Source: Rotaria sordida (lineage: Eukaryota; Rotifera; Eurotatoria; Philodinida; Philodinidae). Taken from it: 64,000 nt of DNA. Positions 37,150-49,112 of this stretch are shown here, piece after piece (within the stretch, counting starts at the first letter, position 1; every line of letters begins with the position of its first letter). Location: positions 1 to 64,000 of the forward strand of contig CAJNOL010000019.1 of NCBI GenBank assembly GCA_905250125.1. The letters run 5' to 3'. A program made the position numbers and the translations under genes. Under the pieces are notes generated by a model that did not search any database, was not told where the DNA came from, and saw only the letters and a program-made list of their open reading frames with translations.

Positions 37150-37404
37150 ATATATACTTTTTATTCTCTCTTTCCATTTCTCCTTGTTGAACCATTTCCC
37201 TTTGGAAGAAAAACCATTTCTCTCTAAATTCAAGTATATGTGCAATATCATATAATAGATTATATGTATATATATCTTTGTTTATTCTTTCTTTCCTTTT
37301 CTCCTTGATATGTATGACTTTATGTGGAGTGAAGCATTTCCCCATAAAGTGGAACAATTTCCCCCATCGAGTGGTCCAATGGTCCACTGCTGTGAATTAT
37401 ACGA

Positions 37405-37835
37405 TCTATCTACCAACGACAAAATGTTTTTGAATCGTATGTTTGATGAATACTTTCATACGCAGTCAACTGCAATAAACATAAGGTTCTCAGACAATTT
37501 TCTTGTCTGTAGAACTCGTTGCGCTATTCATTCTGGTCAAAAACAAATATTCGAATTTATTCAGTAAATCATGGTGCTAAGATCTAGATACTCAAAAATA
37601 TCCACTGCCGCTCAGTAGCAGTTAAGAATAGCCGAAGCTTTTGAGTATTTTGGTCCTAGTACCATGATTTATTGAGTAAATTTGAATATTCTTTCTTATC
37701 AAAATGAACAGCGCAACGAACTCTACAAAGTTCTATGGACAAAAAACAATCTTGTGTTTATTTTGCTTGACTACCCATGGAAATACATCCATCAAAAATA
37801 CGATTCACAAGCATTTTATCGTTGACAATGTTATA
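37405..37835. repeat. Foldback palindrome
   Basis: Arms of about 200 bp (37405-37605 and about 37635-37835) pair with moderate divergence. Examples are AAATCATGGTGCTA with its partner near 37665, GTTGCGCTATTCATT with its partner near 37710, and TTTTTGAATCGTATG with its partner near 37800. The loop is about 30 bp. No coding capacity is seen. Likely a foldback transposon relic; family unknown. Confidence 0.7.
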
Positions 37836-39294
37836 AAAAAAGCTATTCTATAACTTGTCGACAAAACAAGAACTATTGAATATGTCTCAAAAGATTGACC
37901 TTTTTGAATGTTGTCTATAATTATATGTGATAGTTTTTCAAGTAGAGGAATCGAACATGTGAGAAAAGCACATATATTTACATGAATTATACGATGTCTA
38001 GTCTACTGCAGACCATTTTTGTGTATGATGACTTTGCTTTTAGTCCGATGTAATGTATTATATACAATTGAAAGTATAAAAGAAAAATGTTGGTAATACT
38101 TCTTTTTTTTTTCAAAAAAATGGATAATAACAAGGATATAATCTATGTAGAACAATCGTTAATGAAATTCTTTCAAAATCAAGGTCTGCGATACGATATA
38201 GCTACTTTTCTTATCAATAAGAACATCTAAATTCGTAGTATCTCTTCTAATCTGGAAATTACGGCGTATTGTCACAATATGTATTCTGTGACGAAACAAA
38301 AATTATTCACCATGTATCACGATGTGTCTAACTTTCTCATTGACTAATCGAACAAATTATTAACAGTGGGGAGTGTAATTCAATCGACTGTGTCACTATC
38401 ATTGTCTAAAATAGTTTCTAAAGGTTTAAGTCATCACTGGTAACAAAAGGCAAAAGGGATTAACATTAGATTCAACTGTCGTTTTTGATCATTCCGTTGG
38501 TTAATGCTTCATAAAACGGAAAAGAAAACATGTCTATAAATAACTCTTTACAAGACAAAAGTGATGAAGTCTGAAATCAATAAGACATAGGACGAAATGT
38601 TGAGTCAGAATTTTTCCGTATATTTGATCACGAAGGAAACAATGGATATTATTGAAAGATTTCCGAAAGCTTGAGAAGACATCAAGCTATACATAAGTCG
38701 ATAAAAAATAGTGCTTCAACATTGCATGAAAAAAAAAGTGACTTATTATTTTTGCTTGTATCGCTCAAGATGAATAAGTACGATTATTATCATGTGAAAA
38801 ATCATTACAAATTATTATAGTCTCTCGGAGTGTCATCAATCATAAGACGTAAATTCCAACTATTTTGCATAATTTTTTTTTTTCGTATGGCTTTCGTTTT
38901 TTTTTTGTAATTAATCTTGAATACCAAAATATAAATTTAACCATCATTCTTTCTGGTTTGTTTATCGGTAGATGCATATGTTTTTTTTCTGATTTAGCTT
39001 TTGTATTCATGCATATATGTATGTAAGCATCACCATGGATAATAAAGTAGACGGTTTGTACCAAATTAATGTTTTAGCAAGTTGACCTTGTCTTTCGACC
39101 GCATGGATGTCTCTATGGTTTTTTTTCTGTCGACCTTCAACCGATAATTATTCTTGAGAAGAACGTAAAAGAAGCCTTTTTCTTTAGAATGGAAGTTTTT
39201 TTTTTCTTGCTGTTCTTATCAAAAATCAACACTTGCAAAAGGCAAGCACTTGTTGCTATTCTATTAATATACATCAGATATCCGCTTATTTAAA
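37836..39294. other. Intergenic DNA upstream of the RING-kinase gene
   Basis: No gene or repeat recognised. The last 200 bp precede the RING-kinase start and include T-rich runs. No promoter motif is clear. Confidence 0.45.
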
Positions 39295-42200
39295 ATGGAT
39301 CGAATTCAGTGTCCAATTTGCTTGGAAAACTTTTCTAATGAGAGAAAACCAATGATCATATGTTCAAATGGTCATTCAATGTGTCAAGAATGTTTTAATG
39401 ATATAAAATCGTCAACGCAACCAGCATGTTCTATATGTCGTAATAGTTTATTATCCACACCTATTGTTAATCGTGATGTGCTAAATTTAATAGAAGCCGT
39501 TTATGAATCAATGGCTGCTATACCAGTAATCAAAGCAGAAGAATTAATAATAGAACCTAAACCATTTGGATATGGTGGTAGTGCTGATGTATTTCGTGCA
39601 CAATGGAATCGACATACTGTAGTTCTGAAACGTTTACGTACAAGTACAAATGATCCAAAACAATTATCACAATTGAAAGGAGAAATAAGTATACATGTTG
39701 GATTAAGACATCCTTGTATTATTTCTTTATATGGATATACAAGTAGTGGTGATGGTAAAGAAATTGTCATGGAATATGCAGAACGTGGTTCATTAAATCA
39801 AAATTGGAAAAAAGTTGATAAAACACAACTCATCAATTGGGCACTCGATATTGTCGACGGTCTACAATATTTACATAGTCGAAAAATTTCGCACAGGTAT
39901 TCTTTATCAAAACTGTATTCGATAGATATTTATTTTTTCATGATAATAATTTACTTGATGTGATTTCATAATCTTGAAAAAACTAGAGAGATGATTTTCG
40001 ATAAAAAAAATCTATACAATCTGTCGTTAAAATGAAAAATTTCACCAAATGTCAACAAATTCTTTAAAAAAAAACATTCTCCTGCTATCGAAATAAAGGC
40101 AAAGTCAGATTTACTGAAAGCGAAAGAGAAATCAATATATTTAACACGCAAAAAAATCATCTCAGTTGTCATTCAAAAAAAGTGACGCATTTTATAGATA
40201 AATAAAAAAACAACCTGTGTACGAAGCTTAAACTCTTATTGCTACAAGAGAAATATTCCTTTATTTGAGTTTTCAAATGAATACATTTTGGTACAGTGAA
40301 ATAATTTTCCAAATCATGTCTAACTGTAAAGAGTAAAGAATTATTTGTTTCATCTACAGTTTTGGACAAAAGCATCCGTTTCCCATGAAGTGCTACGCAT
40401 GGGTTCACACGCACTGGAGTTATGATTTACACATTTTCTTCCCTTTGTGAAAAACATATTCAACGAAAATATGCGCTCAAAAAGTTTTTGCAATTTCACA
40501 AGCTACTAATGCTAAAGACAGTCCTTATATGTCTATTTTTTTTTATCACAAAATCTCATGACGCATAGACAAGGTCGTCGTGATTAACACACATTGAGAT
40601 AGTGAACTCATGTTGTAGCACTAGCTCGATTTCATTCAGTTCTGCGGCTTGAAAAATTTCTGAACAGACTTGTCGTCTCATGAGAATTTTCTACTGAAAT
40701 TTTCAAAAGAATTGATTAAAGTCTTCATGAAAAAGATCCATCTTACTAAAAATCAATATTCACTCTTCAACAAATATTCTTAATGAAAAGACAATATCTT
40801 AGTTATTTTAAAGCGGTTTCTAACCGAATTCGATCTAGACATAGCGACGACAATGACTTTTTGAATGAGAAGTTAGACAAAAATATTTGTGCGAACATGG
40901 TTAAGATAAACTGATGTCTGATTTATAACTCTAGTACATGTAAACCAATGGAAGGTAGTTTAATGTTTACAATCAGGGTTTATTGTTGCATGCATGTATC
41001 TAAAATATTAGTTGAATATCATAAAGAATAGTAGTACTTCATGAGAGAAACAACTACTTTTGTTCAGAACTGATATCTTCATTAATAATATATTTATTTA
41101 GAGATCTTAAACCCGAAAATATTTTAATTGCACAAGATAATCGTGCAAAATTATCTGATTTTGGGATGGCAAGAGTATTAGCAACAATTCAACATAATAC
41201 GTCAGGCAGTGGTACACCAGTTAGTATAATTATATATATTATTATTTTTCTTTATTTCTTTTTCTAATATAGAAATATACAGCTCCTGAATTACTTGAAG
41301 CTAGTACAAAATATGGTCAAGAAGTTGACATATATAGTTTATCATTAATTCTCTATGAAATGTTTTCTGGTAAAATAGCATTTGAAAATATGAATTCACA
41401 TCAACTTATTACTACTGTTTATCTTAATAAAAAACGACCTGAGTTCGATTCAACATTTCCAAAAAATCTTCGAGAAAAAATAGAACGTGGATGGTCTCAT
41501 GAACCAAAAGATCGTTGTAAACTCGAGGATTTTTTACAAGTATTATTAGAAATGAAGAATCCATCTAATAAACAAACAATATCAATGGAAAAAACTATTG
41601 GTGTATCAGTGATGGAACAAGTTGATAATACTCAAATGAAATTATTACCTTATTCACCTATTATAGAAATGAAATGGCCAACTCATAGTAAACAAACACA
41701 ATTATTAATCGAAAAAATGATAAATGATATGCGTAAATCATCGTCATTTGCCAAGAACTTTTCTGATACAATTGTCAATGCTATGTTACAAGTACCTAAG
41801 CATTTATTTGTTGATATGACTGTCTATAAGAATGCTACTAAAATAAAAAATGATGATGAATGTCTTAAATCAATTTATAATTATTCGCAACCATTACGTG
41901 TTAGTCAAACACAAAATATGAGTTCAACAGAAATTACTGCTATTCAATTGAGTTTAATACCATTAAATTCTGGTGATCGTGTTTTATTTCTTGGAGCTAA
42001 AGGAGGTTATATTCAAACAATAGCAGCTCAAATAGTTGGATTTCAAGGTCAAGTATGGATATGTTCACAAGATAATCAAGGTCTTCAACATGTTGAAAAT
42101 GTTCTAAAAAATCATGTACCACCTATTCTTAGACAAATTATTAAATGTGTTTTAGTTAATAATATACAAGATGCAAATCAAATAAAAAATGGATTAGAAC

Positions 42201-42448
42201 AACATTTTAAATCTACTGAACAATATTTTAATACTATTCATGTTTGTGGAGCTATTTCACAGGATTCACTTGAATATTTTCAACAATTTTTAAAAGTCGA
42301 AGGACAACTTTTAGCACCAATTAATATCGATGAAAACAATCAAAAGTTTACTATTTTATGTAAAACACGAGATCAAATTTCTGGTCAAGTTACATTAAGT
42401 AAACGAATACTTAACGATTGGGGAATTATATTTGGACCTGTTCTTTAA
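39295..42448 (+). CDS. RING finger-protein kinase-isoaspartyl-methyltransferase-like fusion
   Basis: Three exons (39295-39896, 41102-41219, 41273-42448) give 631 residues. A C3HC4 RING is at 6-48 (C6, C9, C23, H27, C30, C33, C45, C48), typical of ubiquitin ligases. A protein kinase is at about 84-332: Gly loop FGYGGSADVF, K112 in VVLK, HRDLKPEN (H200-N207), DFG 220-222 and APE 244-246, all catalytic landmarks present; it looks TKL-like. A protein-L-isoaspartate methyltransferase-like domain is at about 380-610: VPKHLFVD, QPLRVSQTQNMSS, the SAM-loop equivalent VLFLGAKGGY (about 477-486), and a late GQLLAPI strand. PCMT enzymes methylate damaged aspartyl residues to repair ageing proteins. Here the usual E/DxGxGxG loop is altered to LGAKGG, so activity is uncertain. 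RING and kinase N-lobe share exon 1, and kinase C-lobe and PCMT share exon 3, so the fusion is not an exon-joining error. The first intron is 1.2 kb, unusually long for the gene. Confidence 0.88.
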
Positions 42449-42478
42449 CAAATTCTTCAAAATTTCTTTCTTATAAAC

Positions 42479-42484
42479 AATAAA
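42479..42484 (+). terminator. Polyadenylation signal AATAAA of the fusion gene
   Basis: Canonical hexamer 31 bp past the stop codon, giving a very short 3' untranslated region. Confidence 0.55.
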
Positions 42485-42489
42485 ACTTG

Positions 42490-43413
42490 ATTTTTCTGTA
42501 TTTGTATTAAATTAAAGATAATTTTCTATATGTCACAATGACAAAAAAGAGATTGAATTCAGCTTCTTTTTTAACATTACTAAAAATAATTTAATCTAGA
42601 AGGACTAAACAATTTTACTACGGTATAAATGTTCAAATGAATGAAGTTCATTTGTAAATTATTCGGCGAAGAAAGTACTCGTTTTTATTCAGTACAACTT
42701 AGTACATTCATATTATCTCGATCTACGAGTGTTTTGATAGCATTAACACTTTCCTTTGTTAATACAAAATACTTATTTAATTTTAAACAAATTGCTTAAA
42801 GAAAGCTTCCAATTACTCTCTCTTTTAAACAAAGCTTTAATTTGATTCGAATCCGACTGTTGATTGCAACACAATGTTACTTTTTCACAACAAATAAATT
42901 CCAATTTAAGACTTAATTTTTTTTTATTCACACATGTTCTAAAATCGTTTTTCATAACTCATAGTCGAATGATTTCGGTCTCATTCGGCATTTTTTGAAA
43001 ATATAGGAATTTATTTGCAAAATGAAAAAAAGTTCTAGGAGATTTTTACATGCCAATCTTATGAGAACATTGAATTGAAATGACTTTATAACTTATTATA
43101 TATTTTTTGTTCCTACAATATTAGCAAGAGCAGTGTAGAATTAATAAATCTAAAACAAAGTGTTCATTTTTGTCCTTCGTAAAATAAACACCTATGTGAT
43201 TTGAACCAAACAAAAATCGTTGGTAGTTTAATACCTAAACAATTGATTATCCTCTGATCGCCATTCTATCACGGTATGCCGATGGTTCTTATGAGTACTG
43301 TGGTATATGAGCGGTAGTACGAGCAATTGTGAGGCATGCCAGTCATCCCACACACCGTCAATAGCGAGAAAATCGTTCGAAGTGACTCATCTCTTTTGAC
43401 ATCATATTTTTCC
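42490..43413. other. Intergenic DNA
   Basis: No gene recognised. The part from about 43250 becomes more GC-rich towards the palindrome and may belong to the same mobile element. Confidence 0.4.
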
Positions 43414-43897
43414 CATAAGTAGGAGACCTGTAGACTAGAAAAATCCTACGAAGATATGAGTCCATGTTATGATTTGGCTGAGATATGAAGATTCTACGGA
43501 AATTTCGCTGCAGAACCTTGATTTTCTAACAAAATCATATTTTCGAATTTTGACTTGAAACTTTGCCTATGTCAAGGTTTTAACTAGACTAGTTTATATG
43601 AAACATTTCAGAAGCTTTGGATGTAGCGCATCGCCGAAATATGAATTACCAAAATACTTATGTTTATTCATATTTCGGCGATGCTACGTCCAAAGCTTCT
43701 GAAATTTTTCATACAAGCTAGTCTAGTTGAGACCTTGATATGGACAAAGTTTCAGATCAAAATTCAATAATATGATTTTGAAAGAAAGTCAGGGTCCTGC
43801 AGGGAAATTCCCGTAAAAACTTCATATCTCAGCCAAATCGTAGCATAGGTCCATATCCTCTTAGAGTTTTTCTAATCTCCAGGTCTCCTACTTATAT
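43414..43897. repeat. Large near-perfect palindrome (foldback element)
   Basis: Two arms of about 230-250 bp around a short loop near 43660. Pairing landmarks are AAGTAGGAGACCTG at 43416 with CAGGTCTCCTACTT at 43880; AGCTTTGGATGTAGC at 43612 with GCTACGTCCAAAGCTT at 43684; and CATATTTCGGCG at the loop edges. Divergence between arms is low, suggesting a young or actively converting palindrome. No coding capacity. Confidence 0.85.
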
Positions 43898-45166
43898 GCA
43901 AAGTACGGAGCCAAAAGCGATAAATCACTTAATAACATGTTCAAAAGAGAAATTATAAGTTATGATTAATTACGATTCATTGAGATTTGCATTGATTATA
44001 TAGTATTGTCTTCAGTTTTTATTTATATACATGAATATCTGTATATCGTCAAAAAGTTTTTCGAACTTGCTTATTACATTCAAGAACAATGATAATATTT
44101 ATAAAATTATAAGTGTGAATCGTTGTTTGAATCAGGTGTTCATGAGTTTTATATTAGAATTAACTTTAGAAATCTATTAAAGTCAATATTTCTAAATTTT
44201 GAACATCATCTAAGTATTGATTGATTTTTCATATGATCGATTATAGTTCAGTTTTCAAATTTAACTTGAAAAAAATTTTCTGTATGCAGCATTCATCTAT
44301 TCACTTTGCACAGACACATATGCAAGACAAACAAAAATTTAAAAGAATAAACGAGTATTTTTAAAATGCTGATTTTTCTCAGCCCATCTGAATAGTGTCA
44401 ATCATTTTACTAGTATTCTATAAGGTCGTCGCAAATCTAGAATTCTTATTAACGTTGAATAAATATCTAGTTGCTGATTTCTGACGAAAATAACCTATGG
44501 ACAAGTGAGAGAAAAGCAGAAATCAGAGATAAAAAACAAGTAGTGTTCTTTCACTGATACTAGTATTTTATCGGTTACAGTGACGGCGATTATTTGATTC
44601 ATTCCAATGACGTTCTCAGACGATCATCCACACCCTCAAGACAGTAAATTTCCTATTTCTTAGCTGTTTTTGAAATGATAAGACTCAAAAGAACAGATAA
44701 TTACATTTATATAAGTTCGAATTCGTAGGAATTTTTTTCAATTTCTAGGACCTTTGAAGAATTGAAAGTCATAATAAATGTTAACATATAGATTTCAAAA
44801 TTAATATTAATTTGAGATTTTCCACTCCTCGTATATTAGATCTATTGATACTATAGGCTCTATAGGCCATTTCGGGTGAACGATCGAGTTTTAGTTTGTT
44901 TCTTTTTATTCAAATTACAGAGAAATCACACATATTGTTCATAATCATTAATTCGATTCTAATTATTGAATATTTCAATTAAATTATTACCTGTATGAAT
45001 AGAATATGTTGGAAGATTCTAACATTATTGTTACCACGGAAAATGAATGATTTGCTTGTTTCTGAACATTAATATATTTTTCAAATAATAACAAAAATAC
45101 ACAAGTCTTTTTTTCTCCTCAAATGTCTGATAAACAAAAAAAAAAAAAAAAGAAATTCTAATTGAT
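43898..45166. other. Intergenic DNA downstream of Nup54
   Basis: AT-rich, without recognisable genes. A 15-base A run near 45136 lies just after the Nup54 stop on the minus-strand gene's 3' side. Confidence 0.45.
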
Positions 45167-47316
45167 TTATTTTCTTTGTAAAATTTTTTCATCAATTTTT
45201 CCTAATGTTGTTCGATCATTTTGTACTAATTCAACAACATTTTTAATTCCTCGATGAATTTCTTGTAAAATATCTTTAATTTGTTCAATTTTTTCTTTAT
45301 CAAAACGTAATGATTCATTTGAATTAAGTATTGATGACCATTGAATTGGAGCTAATAATGTTGGATTCATACGTATTTTCATAATTAAATCTTTTATACG
45401 AATATCTAATGGTGATTGAGATAAATTTTGTAATGAATGAAGATTAGTCCAAATTTGAATTTCAGTTGAAGTTAATTTTGGTTCATATTGACGACGACGA
45501 CTTTCAAATTGAATTGTAGCCTTAACAAAAACAAAAAAAAGTTAAATAAATTATTTGATATATATTTTTTTTTGTTACTTTAAGAATTCGATGCGAATAA
45601 TCAAGTAAATTTGTTTGATAACGTTTCATTGTTAAACGAAATGCTTCACATTGATCTTTAACAGTACGTAATTGTTGACGAATATTTTCTAATTGTTGTT
45701 TTTGATCTTCATGTTCAATAAATTGAGATTTCATACGATCACGTAATGCTATTAGAAAATATATTTGAAACAAAATAAAATGAAAATATCTAGTTTTAAT
45801 TACCTTTAACACCAACAAGTGGTACAGGCAAAAGTAATTGTGGTTTAGGATTTTCTTTTTTTGCTTGTTCCCAAACAAACGCCGTTAGACCTAAATGAAA
45901 TTTCAATAAGAAAATCTATTTCTTCCGTTCCAAAAAATAAACCTGGTGGTGTAGAATCAAGATATTGTTTATAATCTTGTTCACTTAAATCTGTTCTTGC
46001 AAAAATTTGAACAATACCCATGGAATCTAAATGTGCTTTATTTGAATTTATTGGTGGTGCAAGTAATGTTGTTGTTTGTTGTTGTGGTTGTGGTGGTTGA
46101 AGATAATTAACAACATCAGATGATTTTGCTTTTTTAATTAATAATGTTCCAGGTTGTTTTTCACTAACAACAATTAACATCTAAAATAAGATTTGTGTTT
46201 TGTTTTTTTAAATAATTTTAAAATAAAAATTTCATTCGATTTACTTGAGTACGATCATCGGCTAATGGTGAAATTCCTTCAAGTTCAATAATACAATTCG
46301 GATTATTATTAAAACAAAGTCGATGAAGAGATTCAATACGTTTATCTTTATCTTTGACAACATCAGCTAATTTTTGATTAATAATCAATGCTACAAGACC
46401 ATCTTCATCACGAGTTTTCGGACGAACACTGTATGAATATGTCTATAAGAAAGATAAAATTTTTTTTTTTGTCATTTAAAAAAGAAATGATTAAATTTAC
46501 TTTAAAGACATGATAAGGAAGATTAGCATCAACATCATATACACCTGAAGAATAACATAGAAATTAAATCTAATTTTCTTTTCTTTTTTTTGTATGATTA
46601 TTATATTTACCTTGATGACAAAATGTTTTACCAGTACCATAAAATGCTTGTAGAATATTCCATTTAAGAATAAGTTCATCTCGTTCATCATTGAATAAAC
46701 GTGGTGAAGTTAATGATGTTATAAGTATATCATCTGAACGAATTACATTAGTTGTTGGAATTGTTGTTGGAACAGGTGCAACAGTAGCAGTTCCGAATGG
46801 CTGTGTTAAACCTAAAAAATGATATATTTCGGTAAACGAAAAAAAACGAGTACTATCATATATGAGATACAAACCTCCGGTGAAGGCAAATGTAGGTGCT
46901 GTTATTGTAGCTGGTGCCGTTGGAAATCCAAATGAACCGAAAGTAGCTGGTGCTGTAGCAGTTGTAGTTGCTGTACCAAAGCCGAATGCAGGTGTTGTTG
47001 TAGTTGCTCCTGTACCAAATCCAGTGAAGAGTGGTTTTGCTGCTGTTGTTGCTGCTGTAGTCGTTGATGCTGGAGTACCGAAACCAAAGACTGATGTTGT
47101 CGTAGTAGCTGGTGTTGCAAAAGTGAATGGTGTAGTGGTAGCTGTCGTAGTTGCAGCAGGAGCACCAAATATAGGAGCTGTAGATGATGTTGTTGTAGCT
47201 GCTGGTGCACCAAATGTAAACGGACTTGTAGTTGGAGCTGTAGATGTAGTGGTAGTTGCAGGAGTGCCGAATAGAGTCGGTCTTGTTGCAGGAGTTGTGC
47301 CAAATGAAAATGCCAT
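45167..47316 (-). CDS. NUP54: Nucleoporin Nup54
   Basis: Eight exons (47316-46875, 46811-46611, 46544-46501, 46442-46245, 46180-45943, 45890-45804, 45748-45579, 45520-45167) give 577 residues with consistent phases. An N-terminal FG-repeat region (1-150) is built of Thr/Ala-rich spacers with FGFG, GFG and FGAP motifs; it is low-complexity (ACA/ACT/GCA-rich) and lines the pore permeability barrier. The conserved Nup54 alpha/beta region follows with WNILQAFYGTGKTF and YSYSVRPKTRDEDGLVALII. Then comes the helical coiled-coil part (about 390-577), with DQKQQLENIRQQL and the YEPKLTSTEI/IKDLIMKIRMNPTLL end, which in the family binds Nup62 and Nup58 in the central channel complex. Human Nup54 is about 507 residues; the excess here is in the FG region. 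The gene diverges from the small gene at 47478, with 161 bp between start codons. Confidence 0.92.
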
Positions 47317-47477
47317 CTAAAATATACAAATTAAATCTCTATGAAGGAAATAAAATTTAGAAATCATTAAAAAAAAACACAAAGTTTAGTAATAAAATGA
47401 TTTAGATTAAGAAATTCTCGGAAAGAATAACAGTATTTTCATTTTTTATTGAATAAAAAGTTAGAGTAAAATAAAAT
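47317..47477. promoter_or_regulatory. Shared divergent promoter region
   Basis: Only 161 bp separate the start codons of Nup54 (minus) and the small plus-strand gene, so both promoters and 5' untranslated regions must fit here, or be supplied in part by trans-splicing. AT-rich, with no distinct motif called. Confidence 0.4.
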
Positions 47478-48033
47478 ATGACACAACAAGAAAGTAAGTT
47501 GATAGAGACAGAGCAAGTCATTCTTCTCGAAGTAAGTTATCGATGTTTAAATGATTGGAGTTATGGATCAACCTGTCAAATGGTAGCGTTCGATGAGGTC
47601 GCTATGAAACTGTGTTATTACCACGTATGTGTTCACGATCCGGCTGTATTAGAAAGTTATGAGAGATTTGTTCGTCTTGTATTTACACAAGTTGATATTC
47701 AACTTGTTAATGTGTAAATAATATATTTATATTTATTTAAAAAGAAATAAAATTTTCAAATTATTTTTTAGTGAAAATCCTCCTTTTTTTTTTTTTTACT
47801 GAACGTTGAACTTTACTCGGTTGAAAATTTGCTAAAAAGAAATATTAGCGAGAATATGAAATTCGAATATATTACAAAAAATTTCATGCTAACTTTTTAT
47901 TTTTCTTTTCATTATCGATTGTTAATTTAAACAATTTTTACAGTTTAAACATCTAACTGGTTCAACAGCTGATACATTTCTTCAATATGTTCAACGAAAT
48001 TTATCTCAAGGCATTATGATAATAGTTGAATGA
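47478..48033 (+). CDS. Small unrecognised two-exon protein
   Basis: Exon 1 (47478-47711) and exon 2 (47944-48033) join in phase to give 107 residues. Exon 1 contains EVSYRCLNDWSYGSTCQMV and YERFVRLVFTQVDIQLVN; exon 2 contains FKHLTGSTADTFLQYVQRNL. The donor GTGTAA is weak; without splicing, the frame stops after 79 residues. Composition and codon use look like a real gene, with Trp, Cys and Tyr in a balanced mix. No signal peptide, TM segment or family is recognised. It sits head-to-head with Nup54. Confidence 0.5.
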
Positions 48034-49112
48034 GTAAGAAATTATTTAAGCCTCTCTTCTTTAAAAGAAATCTAATTTCGACAAGATATAAACTACTTTC
48101 TATAGATGTTTGGATCATGAATATAGATTAATAAGAAAATTTCATGCTTCCATACCTTACTATTCAGCAAGTTACCAGAGGACAAGTTATGCATGTTCGA
48201 TTTCATTTCATTTCAAAGAGAATTTTTCATCAATCTGCTTGAAAGAAAATCTTTTTTTCATTTTTACTCTTTCATTTTTCTGATCATCCAAACTTTCAAA
48301 GTTCTGAAAACTCAAGAGTTTATCTACCATTGATTATCAGTCGAAAAAATTCTTTCCCTCATCTGAAGAATTACGCATATATCTATAGATAAAAAAAAAA
48401 CAACATAGTTCTCTAGAACGAAGCTACTGTTGCCTCTGCAGTTGTCAAACCATTCAACAACATAATAATGACACAAGAATAACAAATTAATTCTTTTTAA
48501 ATTGACTTGGTGTCTTACACCTTCTTTACAGACTGATAATGATGATTCATTTTTCTTTGTAACTCATACAAAATATCCTATTTTATTTTATATAAAAAAT
48601 CGTCTAGTTTGAGGGTGTACGTAAAATGAAGGTCCATTTTTAACATCTTCAAGTCATTGGCGATCTCAAATGTATATATCTAAGATATTGAACATTGATT
48701 ATATATGAAATCTGATTGTTCTAAAAAATTTCAGTGATTGCGTCAGATATCATTATTTATCTTGATAGTTTTAATAAATCATTTAGAACAAACCAGCAAA
48801 ACCTTCAATAGTCAAAACTATTTTTGTAAATTTCTAGATAAAATAAGTTTAGATGTTAATGTCAAAAAATTTTTGTTTTTTTTTTGATAAATATCAAGTT
48901 TCGAAAGGTTGAAGGGGCTATAAAGATATTTTTTAATGTGAATGAGTAGAAAAAAAAGTCCGTTATATAAATGAGTATCATTAAATAAATTCGTTTTTTT
49001 TTAATAGAACGAACATCGAATTGAATAATGATTATTTCATTGAACTGTTAAATAGGTTTTTCTTTCATAAAAAGAAAAATTATGAAAACGAAGAAAAACT
49101 TTGACTTTGTGA
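48034..49112. other. AT-rich intergenic DNA
   Basis: No gene or repeat structure recognised up to the piggyBac target site. Confidence 0.45.

Larger units (their letters stand above)
35112..37390. mobile_element. Large TIR element holding a tandem array and nested insertions
   Basis: The left end (about 35112-35195) and right end (about 37310-37390) are inverted copies. The left reads GGGCTGGACCATATCCCCC, then AGAAATTGTTCCACTT, then AAATGCTTC and CCACATAAAGTCA. The right, complemented, reads CAGTGGACCATTGGACCACT, then GAAATTGTTCCACTT, AAATGCTTC and CCACATAAAGTCA. No transposase frame occurs between them. The interior holds the tandem array (35290-36480), a Helentron-like insertion (about 35905-36172) and a mariner-type MITE (about 36892-37149). 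The superfamily of the outer element is not known. Confidence 0.65.

Noticed and set aside
37045-37390. Open frames on both strands near the mariner-type MITE
   Set aside because: They cross the MITE palindrome and TIR boundaries; no transposase motif is present.
46862-47320. Long plus-strand open frame rich in Val/Ala opposite the Nup54 FG region
   Set aside because: It is the antisense shadow of the low-complexity Thr/Ala-rich FG repeats; the two other minus-strand frames there are also open for the same reason.
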